Shown piece by piece: positions 1 through 5,501 of a stretch of 12,003 bases of DNA (position 1 is the first letter of the stretch; every line of letters begins with the position of its first letter). The stretch spans positions 1 to 12,003 of the forward strand of contig JANXTJ010000313.1 in the NCBI GenBank assembly GCA_025352485.1, read 5' to 3'. This stretch comes from Salinibacterium sp. GTDB taxonomy: Bacteria > Actinomycetota > Actinomycetes > Actinomycetales > Microbacteriaceae. A program made the translations under genes and the position numbers. The notes under the pieces are model-generated. The model was not told where the DNA came from. It saw nothing but the letters and a program-made list of their open reading frames with translations, and searched no databases.

Positions 1-723
1 AGCAAGGCCGGTTTCGACATGTGGGAGGGCCCATACGGAGACTGGGGATCGCGCAAATACCTGCTGGCCTCGCTCGACGCGTCGCTGCAGCGCACCGGCC
101 TCGACTACTTCGACATTTATTATTCACACCGCCCCGACCCAGAAACTCCGATCGAAGAGACGATGGGAGCCCTCGCCACTGCAGTCCAATCCGGCAAGGC
201 GCTGTACGCCGGCATCTCCAACTACAACCCGGAACAGACCCGGGCTGCGGCGGCCGCTCTCGCGGAACACAAGATTCCGCTGCTGATCCATCAGCCCCGT
301 TACAACATGTTCGATCGTCACACCGAGGATGGCCTGTTCCCGGTGCTTGACGAGCTCGGCATGGGCTGCATCGTCTTCTCCCCGCTGGCCCAGGGGATGC
401 TCACCAATCGCTACCTGTCGGGCATCCCGACGGATTCGCGCGCGGCGGAAGGCCGCTGGATCAACGCGGACAACGTCAACGAAACCTACCTGAAGCGGGC
501 GAACGCGCTCAACGAGATCGCGCGTGGGCGCGGGCAGTCCCTCGCTCAGCTGGCGCTCACCTGGGTGCTGCGAGTTCCCGAGGTGACCTCGGCGCTGATC
601 GGCGCGTCGAGCGTGGCGCAGCTCGAAGACAGCTTCGCCGCCGCATCCGCTGTTGACCTCACGGCCGACGAGATTGCCGCGATCGAGCCGTTTGCGGTGC
701 ACGGCACGGGCACCCGAGAGTAG
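1..723 (+). CDS. Aldo/keto reductase, YghZ/MgrA-like (5' end outside window)
   Basis: This is the C-terminal 240 residues of an NADPH-dependent aldo/keto reductase. The closest recognised type is the L-glyceraldehyde-3-phosphate reductase (YghZ/MgrA) subgroup, which is related to voltage-gated potassium channel beta subunits. The reading frame is open from base 1 and starts with SKAGFDMW, which carries the catalytic Lys of the AKR tetrad. YYSHRPDPETP (window residues 39-49) carries the catalytic His. The catalytic Asp and Tyr lie upstream, outside the window. SPLAQGMLTNRYL and the late ALIGASSVAQLEDS segment are typical cofactor-binding and C-terminal parts of this family. Full-length members have about 330-350 residues, so roughly 100 are missing. 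Likely role is cytosolic reduction of small aldehydes; the exact substrate is inferred from subfamily resemblance only. The next gene lies 112 bases downstream and has its own control region. Confidence 0.9.
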   Translation, partial: SKAGFDMWEGPYGDWGSRKYLLASLDASLQRTGLDYFDIYYSHRPDPETPIEETMGALATAVQSGKALYAGISNYNPEQTRAAAAALAEHKIPLLIHQPRYNMFDRHTEDGLFPVLDELGMGCIVFSPLAQGMLTNRYLSGIPTDSRAAEGRWINADNVNETYLKRANALNEIARGRGQSLAQLALTWVLRVPEVTSALIGASSVAQLEDSFAAASAVDLTADEIAAIEPFAVHGTGTRE

Positions 724-790
724 ACCGACAACTCGTCTGGCGCGCGCAGTCTGGCCCGCCTGCATGCACCCTCACGCGCGATGTCAGTGG

Positions 791-806
791 TCGAACATAG
801 TTTCGA
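791..806. promoter_or_regulatory. Candidate LexA (SOS) box
   Basis: TCGAACATAGTTTCGA matches the known actinobacterial/Bacillus-type SOS box TCGAAC-N4-GTTCGA at 11 of 12 defined positions. The half-sites TCGAA and TTCGA are perfectly symmetric. It lies 30 bases upstream of the ATG of the small gene at 836, a usual place for LexA repression. It sits inside a larger imperfect inverted repeat: GTGGTC (787-792) faces GACCAC (814-819), and ACATA (795-799) faces TATGT (808-812). Confidence 0.5.
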
Positions 807-835
807 ATATGTAGACCACAGGTGAGGGAGTTGCC

Positions 836-1096
836 ATGACCATTCTTGATTTTCCCAACACCGGCTTTGCCGGGCACGTCGCCATCGACCGTCGCGGGGT
901 TGCTGCCGTCGCCCTGCACGACGAGCTGTGGCGTATCACGAGAACCGACGGCGAAGTGCTCGGCTACGTCGAGCGTTCTACGACACCGGCCGGCCATCGC
1001 TTCGTCGCCAAACGCATGCTGCAACGTCAGCGCCGGTTTCTGCCCATCGGTGAATTCTGGACGATGGATGACGCGCTGGATTGTTTCCGCTTCTAG
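836..1096 (+). CDS. Small uncharacterised protein, possibly SOS-regulated
   Basis: An 86-residue soluble protein that I do not recognise as a named family. It has no signal peptide or membrane segment. The start is well supported: AGGGAG (825-830) is a good ribosome binding site five bases before the ATG. The sequence has a beta-rich pattern, with LWRITRTDGEVLGYVER at residues 31-47, a basic stretch around RFVAKRMLQRQRRF (residues 55-68), and an acidic/aromatic C-terminus FWTMDDALDCFRF. The core resembles the 89-residue protein encoded at 11605, where WRV and ILGFIERRG line up with WRI and VLGYVERST. The candidate LexA box just upstream suggests induction by DNA damage, which is an inference. 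It appears monocistronic. Confidence 0.75.
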   Translation: MTILDFPNTGFAGHVAIDRRGVAAVALHDELWRITRTDGEVLGYVERSTTPAGHRFVAKRMLQRQRRFLPIGEFWTMDDALDCFRF

Positions 1097-1110
1097 CGGG
1101 CAGGTTCTCG

Positions 1111-1130
1111 CGGGAGGAGCAACCTTCCCG
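1111..1130 (+). terminator. Possible hairpin terminator after the small gene
   Basis: CGGGAGG and CCTTCCCG can pair as a seven-base-pair stem with one bulged T and an AGCAA loop, 15 bases after the stop codon at 1096. There is no clear T tract after it, so it may be a factor-assisted terminator or simply a 3' stabilising hairpin. Confidence 0.3.
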
Positions 1131-1182
1131 TATAAGTTGAGGCTTCCGGCATGTCGCATCCCCCCGCCGGAGCCCGCGGGGT

Positions 1183-1188
1183 TACGGT
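1183..1188 (+). promoter_or_regulatory. -10 box (TACGGT) of a probable leaderless promoter
   Basis: TACGGT fits the actinobacterial TANNNT -10 pattern and is followed by exactly six bases before the ATG at 1195, which places transcription start on or near the A of the ATG. No Shine-Dalgarno sequence is visible. The same arrangement precedes four other starts in this window. Confidence 0.45.
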
Positions 1189-1194
1189 GCCAGC

Positions 1195-1803
1195 ATGTTA
1201 CTGCAGTGGTGGAATGGCATCGTCAATTGGTTCAACTCCTACGAGGGCAACAGGGTCCTTACCGACGCGATCCTGCCCTTCGTGGCGATCCTCGCTGCGG
1301 GAATTATTGCCGGGCTGATCGCCCGGGGGTCGATCAAACGCCTCATCGCCCAGCAGGAGCGCCGCTTCAAAGCCTCCGCCGTCGAGACGCTCATCGCCGC
1401 GGGTCGGAAGGCTGCCGCCTGGAATAACCTCGGCGCGCAGGAGAAAGAGCACGTCGAACACCAGACCAGCGAGGCCGAGGTGCGCGTTCGCATGCTCCCT
1501 TCCAGCGGCGCGAGTCTCGCCGCCGATTGGGCTGCTCTGAAGCTTGCCGCGATGAAGCGCAACTCCGCCAACTACACCTTCCAGGCTGATCAGGACGTTC
1601 TCGACTACCAGGACGGTCTCATCGCCTGGCATGCGAAACCGTCACTGGCAAAAAAGCTCTTTGCGCAAGACCTCGCCGCGTGGAAGTACGACGGCGGCGC
1701 GGTCGAAGATCAGCTCGTCACGAAACAGCGGGAATGGGCATCCCAGCAAAAAACCGAAGCAACGCCGACCTTCCAAGCCACGGCGGCGGGCGACCGCAAC
1801 TAA
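1195..1803 (+). CDS. Uncharacterised single-span membrane protein
   Basis: A 202-residue protein of unrecognised family. A short aromatic N-terminus with several Trp residues precedes one hydrophobic span at about residues 22-44, followed by a basic edge (KRLIAQQERRFK) and a long, mostly helical charged region to the C-terminus. This layout suggests an inner-membrane anchor with the helical part in the cytoplasm, by the positive-inside rule. The segment at about 85-105 is rich in Glu, His and Gln, and WAALKLAAMKRNSANYTFQADQ may form a helical packing surface. No catalytic motif is seen. The start is taken at the ATG because a -10 box lies six bases upstream and no ribosome binding site is present. 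A small stem, CTCTC/GAGAG at 1804-1820, follows the stop codon and lacks a T tract. Confidence 0.75.
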   Translation: MLLQWWNGIVNWFNSYEGNRVLTDAILPFVAILAAGIIAGLIARGSIKRLIAQQERRFKASAVETLIAAGRKAAAWNNLGAQEKEHVEHQTSEAEVRVRMLPSSGASLAADWAALKLAAMKRNSANYTFQADQDVLDYQDGLIAWHAKPSLAKKLFAQDLAAWKYDGGAVEDQLVTKQREWASQQKTEATPTFQATAAGDRN

Positions 1804-1834
1804 CTCTCGTGCACTGAGAGGATCGCCACCCCGC

Positions 1835-1840
1835 TAAAAT
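1835..1840 (+). promoter_or_regulatory. Candidate -10 box for tRNA-Arg
   Basis: TAAAAT lies ten bases before the first base of the tRNA, leaving a very short 5' leader. No convincing -35 is seen. The same bases form the loop of a small CCCCG/CGGGG stem (1829-1845), so a terminator reading is also possible. Confidence 0.3.
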
Positions 1841-1850
1841 CGGGGATATT

Positions 1851-1923
1851 GCCTCCGTAGCTCAGTGGATAGAGCACGGGCCTTCTAATCCTGTGGTCGT
1901 TGGTTCGATTCCAACCGGGGGCA
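1851..1923 (+). tRNA. tRNA-Arg (anticodon UCU)
   Basis: A full cloverleaf can be folded by eye. The acceptor stem is GCCTCCG with CGGGGGC, the D stem is GCTC with GAGC, the anticodon loop is CTTCTAA with anticodon TCT at 1884-1886, and the T arm is GTTGG/CCAAC around TTCGATT. The discriminator is A at 1923. CCA is not encoded. The T33 and A37 positions are as expected. It reads AGA codons, which are rare in this GC-rich background. The top pair of the anticodon stem is C1881 opposite T1889, a mismatch. Confidence 0.93.
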
Positions 1924-1949
1924 CTTCAGCGCTGACAGCGGGTACCGCC

Positions 1950-2210
1950 TCACACCGCCCTGGCCAGCGCGACGAGCACCTGATTGAGCGTCGGCACGCC
2001 TTCTGCGCGGAACACCTCGGTGCCGTCGTCCCTGGTCACCACGACCGTGGGAGTGCTGCGGATGCCGGCACGCTCGGCCTCGGCAGCATCGCGTACGACG
2101 TCAAGCTCGGCGACGCGCGCCGCCGGTACGAGGGTGGATACCTCGCGAAGAACCGTGCGGGTGATCATGCAGGGCTCACAAAAATTTGACGAAAAGAAGA
2201 GAAGATTCAC
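1950..2210 (-). CDS. Thioredoxin-like protein
   Basis: An 86-residue minimal thioredoxin-fold protein. FFSSNFCEPCM places a redox CxxC motif (CEPC, residues 11-14) at the end of the first strand. The cis-Pro loop is STPTVVV (Pro54), and the C-terminal helix is LNQVLVALARAV. It lacks the N-terminal alpha/beta extension of a full thioredoxin (about 105 residues), which makes it resemble small glutaredoxin-like or thioredoxin-like oxidoreductases. Likely role is cytosolic thiol-disulfide exchange; partners are unknown. The start is a GTG at 2210, 35 bases after the stop codon of the upstream gene, without a clear ribosome binding site, so it is probably the third gene of the operon that begins at 2742. 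It converges with tRNA-Arg, with 26 bases between them. Confidence 0.85.
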   Translation of the reverse strand: MNLLFFSSNFCEPCMITRTVLREVSTLVPAARVAELDVVRDAAEAERAGIRSTPTVVVTRDDGTEVFRAEGVPTLNQVLVALARAV

Positions 2211-2245
2211 CGCGTCAACCGACCGCCGAGATATCGAATCGTCAT

Positions 2246-2521
2246 CTAGCGGTCGTTGCGCTCATCGATGGCTTCGATCGGGTCGCTGTCTTGTGCGTCC
2301 CAGCGGTAATGCACCTGGACCGTGTCGCCGACCTGCTTTGCCACCGGCGAAACGTAGTCGAGCTGGGTCTCTTTGCCGTCGAAAGCAGCGATGACGGTGA
2401 GGGTGCTCTCCCACGTGCCGTCTGTGCTGATCCGCGTATCGTTGCGCCCGTCGTACGGGCCTCCCGTGAAAAACACGATGTATTCGTCGCCGCGGGACAG
2501 TTTCGGAGTTGCATCGGTCAT
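2246..2521 (-). CDS. Uncharacterised 91-residue protein
   Basis: A small acidic soluble protein that I do not recognise. It reads like a single beta-barrel-type domain: EYIVFFTGGPYDG (residues 13-25), WESTLTVIAAFDGKETQLDYVS (37-58) and DTVQVHYRWD (66-75) are strand-like, and the C-terminal tail is strongly charged. The start ATG overlaps the stop codon of the upstream membrane-protein gene in an ATGA arrangement (2518-2521), which fixes the start and implies translational coupling. A longer open frame extends further upstream, but that part is the shadow of the membrane-protein gene. Confidence 0.75.
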   Translation of the reverse strand: MTDATPKLSRGDEYIVFFTGGPYDGRNDTRISTDGTWESTLTVIAAFDGKETQLDYVSPVAKQVGDTVQVHYRWDAQDSDPIEAIDERNDR

Positions 2522-2742
2522 GAAACCAGTATTAGCAGACTGAGCACGGCCCCTGCCACGCACAACGCGGCCAGAAGTAATGCCACCCCGAGCAGGATGG
2601 CGTGCACGATAAGAAACGGGGTAGGGGCTCCCGCGGCATCGCGGGCTCGGGGATCCCGCGCGACGCGGCGGAAGAACGTCGGCCAGGCGACGATGTTGAA
2701 CGCGGCATTGGCGAGCAGGAGAACGGCAATCGGGACGACCAT
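2518..2742 (-). CDS. SCO4848-family membrane protein
   Basis: A 74-residue protein with two membrane segments, at about residues 3-22 and 43-72. Between them is the charged loop FFRRVARDPRARDAAGAPTP. The pattern AAFNIVAWPTFFRRVARDPR followed by a hydrophobic helix is characteristic of the conserved actinobacterial SCO4848 family, whose function is unknown. It is first in a three-gene operon with the 91-residue protein (four-base overlap) and the thioredoxin-like gene. The start ATG at 2742 is preceded by TAGGGT and exactly six bases, with no ribosome binding site, so the mRNA is probably leaderless. Confidence 0.85.
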   Translation of the reverse strand: MVVPIAVLLLANAAFNIVAWPTFFRRVARDPRARDAAGAPTPFLIVHAILLGVALLLAALCVAGAVLSLLILVS

Positions 2743-2748
2743 GCTGCC

Positions 2749-2754
2749 ACCCTA
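2749..2754 (-). promoter_or_regulatory. -10 box (TAGGGT) for the SCO4848-like operon
   Basis: On the minus strand, TAGGGT is followed by six bases and then the ATG at 2742. This predicts a leaderless transcript. It lies within the 47-base divergent space shared with orn. Confidence 0.45.
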
Positions 2755-2777
2755 CGCGGGCGGCCGGAGCCCGACGA

Positions 2778-2783
2778 TAGACT
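2778..2783 (+). promoter_or_regulatory. -10 box (TAGACT) for orn
   Basis: TAGACT is followed by six bases and then the ATG of orn at 2790. No Shine-Dalgarno sequence lies between, so a leaderless transcript is predicted. No -35 match is obvious. Confidence 0.45.
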
Positions 2784-2789
2784 TCACCC

Positions 2790-3410
2790 ATGGCTTCATC
2801 CGCTGACCTGCTCGTCTGGATAGACTGCGAAATGACCGGTCTCGACGTGTCGATAGACGAACTCGTCGAGGTTGCGGTGGTCATCACCGACTACGACCTC
2901 ACGCCCATCGACCCGGGCTTTTCTGTCGTGATTAAGCCCGATCAGGTGGCCCTCGACAACATGGGTGAGTTTGTCACCAACATGCACAGGGAGAGCGGCC
3001 TACTCGAGGAAATACCGGCGGGCGTCACCCTGGCAGACGCGGAATATGCGGTCAACGAGTACATCATCCGGTTCGTCCCCACGGCGGGAACCGCACCGCT
3101 GGCGGGCAACACCATCGGCACCGACCGCACCTTCCTCGCGAAATACATGCCGCGCGTCGACGCCCATTTGCACTACCGCAGCATCGATGTGTCGTCGATA
3201 AAAGAGCTCTCCCGCCGCTGGTTTCCGCGCGTCTACTTCAATGCCCCAGCCAAGAACGGCGGGCACAGGGCGCTTGCTGACATTCTCGAATCTATCCGCG
3301 AGCTCCAGTACTACCGCAGGGCGGTCTTCGTCGCCGAGCCCGGGCCCACCACCGATCAGGTGCAGGCCATCTCCGCCGAAGTTGTCGAAGGTTTCCGTCA
3401 GGGCAGCTGA
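2790..3410 (+). CDS. orn: Oligoribonuclease (DEDDh 3'-5' exoribonuclease)
   Basis: A 206-residue Orn. It degrades very short RNA oligonucleotides, mainly dinucleotides such as pGpG, to mononucleotides in the cytoplasm, and so completes RNA and cyclic-di-GMP turnover. All catalytic metal ligands of the DEDDh exonuclease fold are visible: Asp12 and Glu14 in WIDCEMTGLD, Asp112 in NTIGTDRTFL, His159 in GGHRALADI, and Asp164. The family-specific segment YRSIDVSSIKEL is present. The length is slightly above the usual 180-200 because of a C-terminal tail rich in Gln, Glu and Val. The start gives MASSADLLVWIDCEM, which matches the normal N-terminus. The divergent promoter space with the SCO4848-like gene is only 47 bases. 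tRNA-His lies 76 bases downstream. Confidence 0.97.
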   Translation: MASSADLLVWIDCEMTGLDVSIDELVEVAVVITDYDLTPIDPGFSVVIKPDQVALDNMGEFVTNMHRESGLLEEIPAGVTLADAEYAVNEYIIRFVPTAGTAPLAGNTIGTDRTFLAKYMPRVDAHLHYRSIDVSSIKELSRRWFPRVYFNAPAKNGGHRALADILESIRELQYYRRAVFVAEPGPTTDQVQAISAEVVEGFRQGS

Positions 3411-3486
3411 GGTGGCCCGAGCCGAAATGCTGTAATACACTTGCCGAGTTGCTTCGATGCTCGGTGAGCGTAGAGCAGCAGCCATG

Positions 3487-3562
3487 GTGGTCGTAGCTCA
3501 GTTGGTAGAGCGCTGGCTTGTGGAGCCGGATGTCGCGGGTTCGAGCCCCGTCGGTCACCCCA
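3487..3562 (+). tRNA. tRNA-His (anticodon GUG)
   Basis: The acceptor stem GTGGTCG pairs with CGGTCAC. The anticodon loop is TTGTGGA with GTG, and the T arm is CGGGT TCGAG CCCCG. The discriminator is C at 3559, and CCA is encoded at 3560-3562. A G at 3486 can pair with that C as the tRNA-His-specific G-1. A strong hairpin follows four bases later. Confidence 0.95.
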
Positions 3563-3565
3563 GAT

Positions 3566-3597
3566 GAGAACGGCCTGACTACGGTCAGGCCGTTCTC
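3566..3597 (+). terminator. Hairpin terminator after tRNA-His
   Basis: A perfect 14-base-pair inverted repeat, GAGAACGGCCTGAC (3566-3579) with its reverse complement (3584-3597), closes a TACG loop. C(UACG)G is a member of the very stable UNCG tetraloop class. Only a weak pyrimidine run (TCTCGTTTC) follows. The position directly after the tRNA and before the clpS ribosome binding site supports a terminator role. Confidence 0.75.
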
Positions 3598-3619
3598 TCG
3601 TTTCACGAGGAGGGCTGGA

Positions 3620-3910
3620 ATGTCGCAGACACTCGAGCTACCCGACGTGGACCAGCGCACGACAGAGCTACCCGACCACCCCTGGATCACGATCGTCTGG
3701 AATGATCCGGTCAACCTTCAGACCTACGTCTCTTACGTGTTCCGCAGTTATTTCGGCTGCGACCATCGGGAGGCCGATCGCCTGATGCTGCTGGTGCACA
3801 ATGAGGGCAGGGCCGCCGTGGCAACCGGCGGGCGCGAGGAAATGGAGCGCCACGTCGAGGCGATGCACGACTTTGGCCTGTGGGCCACCCTCACCAAGAG
3901 TGACGCGTGA
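3620..3910 (+). CDS. clpS: ATP-dependent Clp protease adaptor ClpS
   Basis: A 96-residue ClpS, the adaptor that binds N-degron substrates with large hydrophobic N-terminal residues and delivers them to ClpA/ClpC-ClpP in the cytoplasm. The binding-pocket residues are visible: Asn28 and Asp29 in WNDPVN, and His60 in MLLVHNEGRAAV, matching the Asn, Asp and His that hold the substrate amino group in characterised ClpS. The disordered N-terminal extension (about residues 1-20) and the C-terminal GLWATL strand are typical. GAGGAGGG at 3607-3614, five bases before the ATG, fixes the start. A longer open frame upstream runs through tRNA-His and the hairpin and is not coding. Its stop codon overlaps the DUF2017 start (GTGA). 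Confidence 0.97.
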   Translation: MSQTLELPDVDQRTTELPDHPWITIVWNDPVNLQTYVSYVFRSYFGCDHREADRLMLLVHNEGRAAVATGGREEMERHVEAMHDFGLWATLTKSDA

Positions 3911-4464
3911 CGCCGTTCTCGGCGGGGCGCGCCGGCGTGCGCATCCGGCTCAGCTCCGGCGAGGCGGCGTTGCTGCGCGATTTGGCGGGCCAACTCATCG
4001 AGTTGCTAGCCGATCGCACCGCAGAATCGCCCGATCCCGGAGACGTTCTGCTGGCCCAGCTGGGGATCGGCGGCGGTAGCAGCGCGCCGCTGGATCCGGC
4101 GGTGGCCCGCCTGCTACCCGATGCCTATCGCGACGATGAGGAAGCGGCGTCCGAACACCGTCAGCTCACCGAGCTGGGGCTCATCCAGCGCAAGGTGGCA
4201 AACGCGCGCACCGTGATGGCCACGATAGAGGTGAAAAATCGTGACCTAACCGCGTCGCAGGCGCAGTCTTGGCTGCGAACGCTGACCGACCTACGCCTGA
4301 CGATCGCGGCCCGGCTCGAGATCGAGCACGATGGCGATCAGGGCCGCATCGAGACCGATGCCGACTTCGCCCTGCAGGGAGCCTACGACCGATTGGGATA
4401 CCTCCAAGCGACCCTCGTCGATGCCCTCGACGCCGCCACCGCCACGCCCGCGGTTAAGCCGTGA
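3907..4464 (+). CDS. DUF2017 family protein
   Basis: A 185-residue mostly helical cytosolic protein of the DUF2017 family, which in actinobacteria typically follows clpS and has no established biochemical function. Recognisable parts are the N-terminal LSSGEAALLRDLAGQLIELL helix (residues 16-35), the linker with RLLPDAYRDDEEAASEHRQLTE (about 68-89), and the C-terminal DLRLTIAARLEIE and AYDRLGYLQATLVDAL helices. The start is the GTG at 3907, overlapping the clpS stop by four bases, so translation is coupled. The shared operon suggests a link to N-degron proteolysis or its substrates, which is an inference from context only. Confidence 0.88.
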   Translation: MTPFSAGRAGVRIRLSSGEAALLRDLAGQLIELLADRTAESPDPGDVLLAQLGIGGGSSAPLDPAVARLLPDAYRDDEEAASEHRQLTELGLIQRKVANARTVMATIEVKNRDLTASQAQSWLRTLTDLRLTIAARLEIEHDGDQGRIETDADFALQGAYDRLGYLQATLVDALDAATATPAVKP

Positions 4465-4476
4465 CAGTCTGGTGTC

Positions 4477-4827
4477 GTGCTCGACCTGACCGCTGACGAG
4501 TTCGACGCCCTCGTGGTGGCCGAACTCGACCTCCTGCCCGACGAGATGGTCGACGGGCTGGAGAACGTGGTCTTCGTCACCGCCGACCGCCCCGAGGACG
4601 GCTCGCTAGGCGTGTTGGGACTGTACGACGGGGTGGACCTCACGCAGCGCGGCAGCTACGGTTTCGGGGAACTGCCGGATCGGATCATCCTGTATCGCGA
4701 GCCCCTGCTGTCGGTCAGCGCCGACCTCGACGAGCTGAAAGACCAGGTGCACATCACCCTTGTGCATGAGATCGCCCATTTCTACGGCATCGACGATGAG
4801 CACCTGCACGAACTCGGCTGGGGTTAG
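4477..4827 (+). CDS. Minimal zincin-like metallopeptidase (PF06262 type)
   Basis: A 116-residue putative zinc metalloprotease. The hallmark is VHEIAHFYGIDDEHLHELGW at the extreme C-terminus, with HExxH at residues 97-101 giving two zinc-ligand His and the catalytic Glu, and a following Asp (about 106-107) as the likely third ligand. The N-terminal DEFDALVVAELDLLPDEMVDGLENVVFVT and the strand RIILYREPLL (69-78) match the small single-domain family formerly called DUF1025. There is no signal peptide, so it should act in the cytoplasm. Substrates are unknown. The start is GTG at 4477, 12 bases after the DUF2017 stop. There is no good ribosome binding site, so reinitiation or coupling is likely. 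Confidence 0.88.
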   Translation: MLDLTADEFDALVVAELDLLPDEMVDGLENVVFVTADRPEDGSLGVLGLYDGVDLTQRGSYGFGELPDRIILYREPLLSVSADLDELKDQVHITLVHEIAHFYGIDDEHLHELGWG

Positions 4828-4870
4828 TCGCGGCGAGCGTGGCCGGGCCTGCTCTCAGGAACGGGCCGGG

Positions 4871-4876
4871 TAGTAT
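4871..4876 (+). promoter_or_regulatory. Candidate -10 box for the lipoprotein gene
   Basis: TAGTAT lies 16 bases before the ATG at 4893, with the ribosome binding site GGGAGG (4882-4887) between them. No good -35 is seen. Confidence 0.4.
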
Positions 4877-4892
4877 TCGCTGGGAGGTTCGG

Positions 4893-5486
4893 ATGTTCAC
4901 TGCACGACGCGCGGCAATGGTCGCACTGCCCGCACTATTGGTTTTCGGTCTCACCGGCTGCTCGCTCCTGCAGGCCAAGGACGCCAGCAGCGCCCCCACC
5001 GGCATCGCCGCCTGCGCCCTTGGCCACGCCTGGAAGTTGGACACGGCAGACCTGGCCAAACAGGTGGATGCGGCCCTGAAGAAGAACGGCCTCCCGGTGA
5101 CGACGGTCACCGCCGACGGCAGCCAAACTCTCGACTGGAAAATTAACGGAGACGTCTCGGTGAGCAGTGATTACACCGTCGTCGTCACTCTCACGCCCGC
5201 GGCTGGCCAGTCGACGGTTGCGACCCGGGCCCATAAGGGCACCGCGACGGGCGAGGCATATATCAATGGCGGAGTCGCGATTCCTCGCAATTGGAAGAAT
5301 ACGGATTCTGCCGCGGTAACCACGTTCGTTATCAACGGGAAAGACAAGGTAGCGGCCGATCCCGAGCCGTACGTGATGGTCACAACAGACTTCGACGACA
5401 GCGCCGGCCTCGAGATGACCTGCAGCGGTAACGCCATGACAACGCATGCTCGCGGCAGTCAAATCACGCAGAGCTGGAAGCGCTAG
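4893..5486 (+). CDS. Secreted lipoprotein of unknown function
   Basis: A 197-residue protein with a type II (lipoprotein) signal peptide. It has MFTARRAAM as the positive n-region, a hydrophobic core ALPALLVFGL, and lipobox LTGC with Cys23 as the lipidated residue. After lipidation the mature part would face outward, anchored to the membrane. It begins with a low-complexity linker (AKDASSAPTG). It contains two further cysteines, Cys41 and Cys177, which could form a disulfide. The middle is beta-strand rich (SDYTVVVTLTPAAG, YVMVTTDFD). It has no recognised domain or catalytic motif. GGGAGG ending five bases before the ATG decides the start; an upstream in-frame start at 4839 would spoil the signal peptide. 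It converges on the sulfurtransferase gene with 15 bases between stops. Confidence 0.85.
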   Translation: MFTARRAAMVALPALLVFGLTGCSLLQAKDASSAPTGIAACALGHAWKLDTADLAKQVDAALKKNGLPVTTVTADGSQTLDWKINGDVSVSSDYTVVVTLTPAAGQSTVATRAHKGTATGEAYINGGVAIPRNWKNTDSAAVTTFVINGKDKVAADPEPYVMVTTDFDDSAGLEMTCSGNAMTTHARGSQITQSWKR

Positions 5487-5501
5487 CTCGTCCAGAGTGA
5501 G

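Noticed and set aside
124..765. A 213-codon minus-strand frame over the aldo/keto reductase
   Set aside because: It is antisense to a well-recognised enzyme and has no family resemblance.
1893..2189. Plus-strand frame beginning inside tRNA-Arg
   Set aside because: It starts within the tRNA and runs antisense to the thioredoxin-like gene, which has CxxC and cis-Pro motifs.
3518..3619. Extended ClpS N-terminus starting inside tRNA-His
   Set aside because: It would translate the tRNA and the terminator hairpin. The ATG at 3620 has an excellent ribosome binding site and yields the standard ClpS length.
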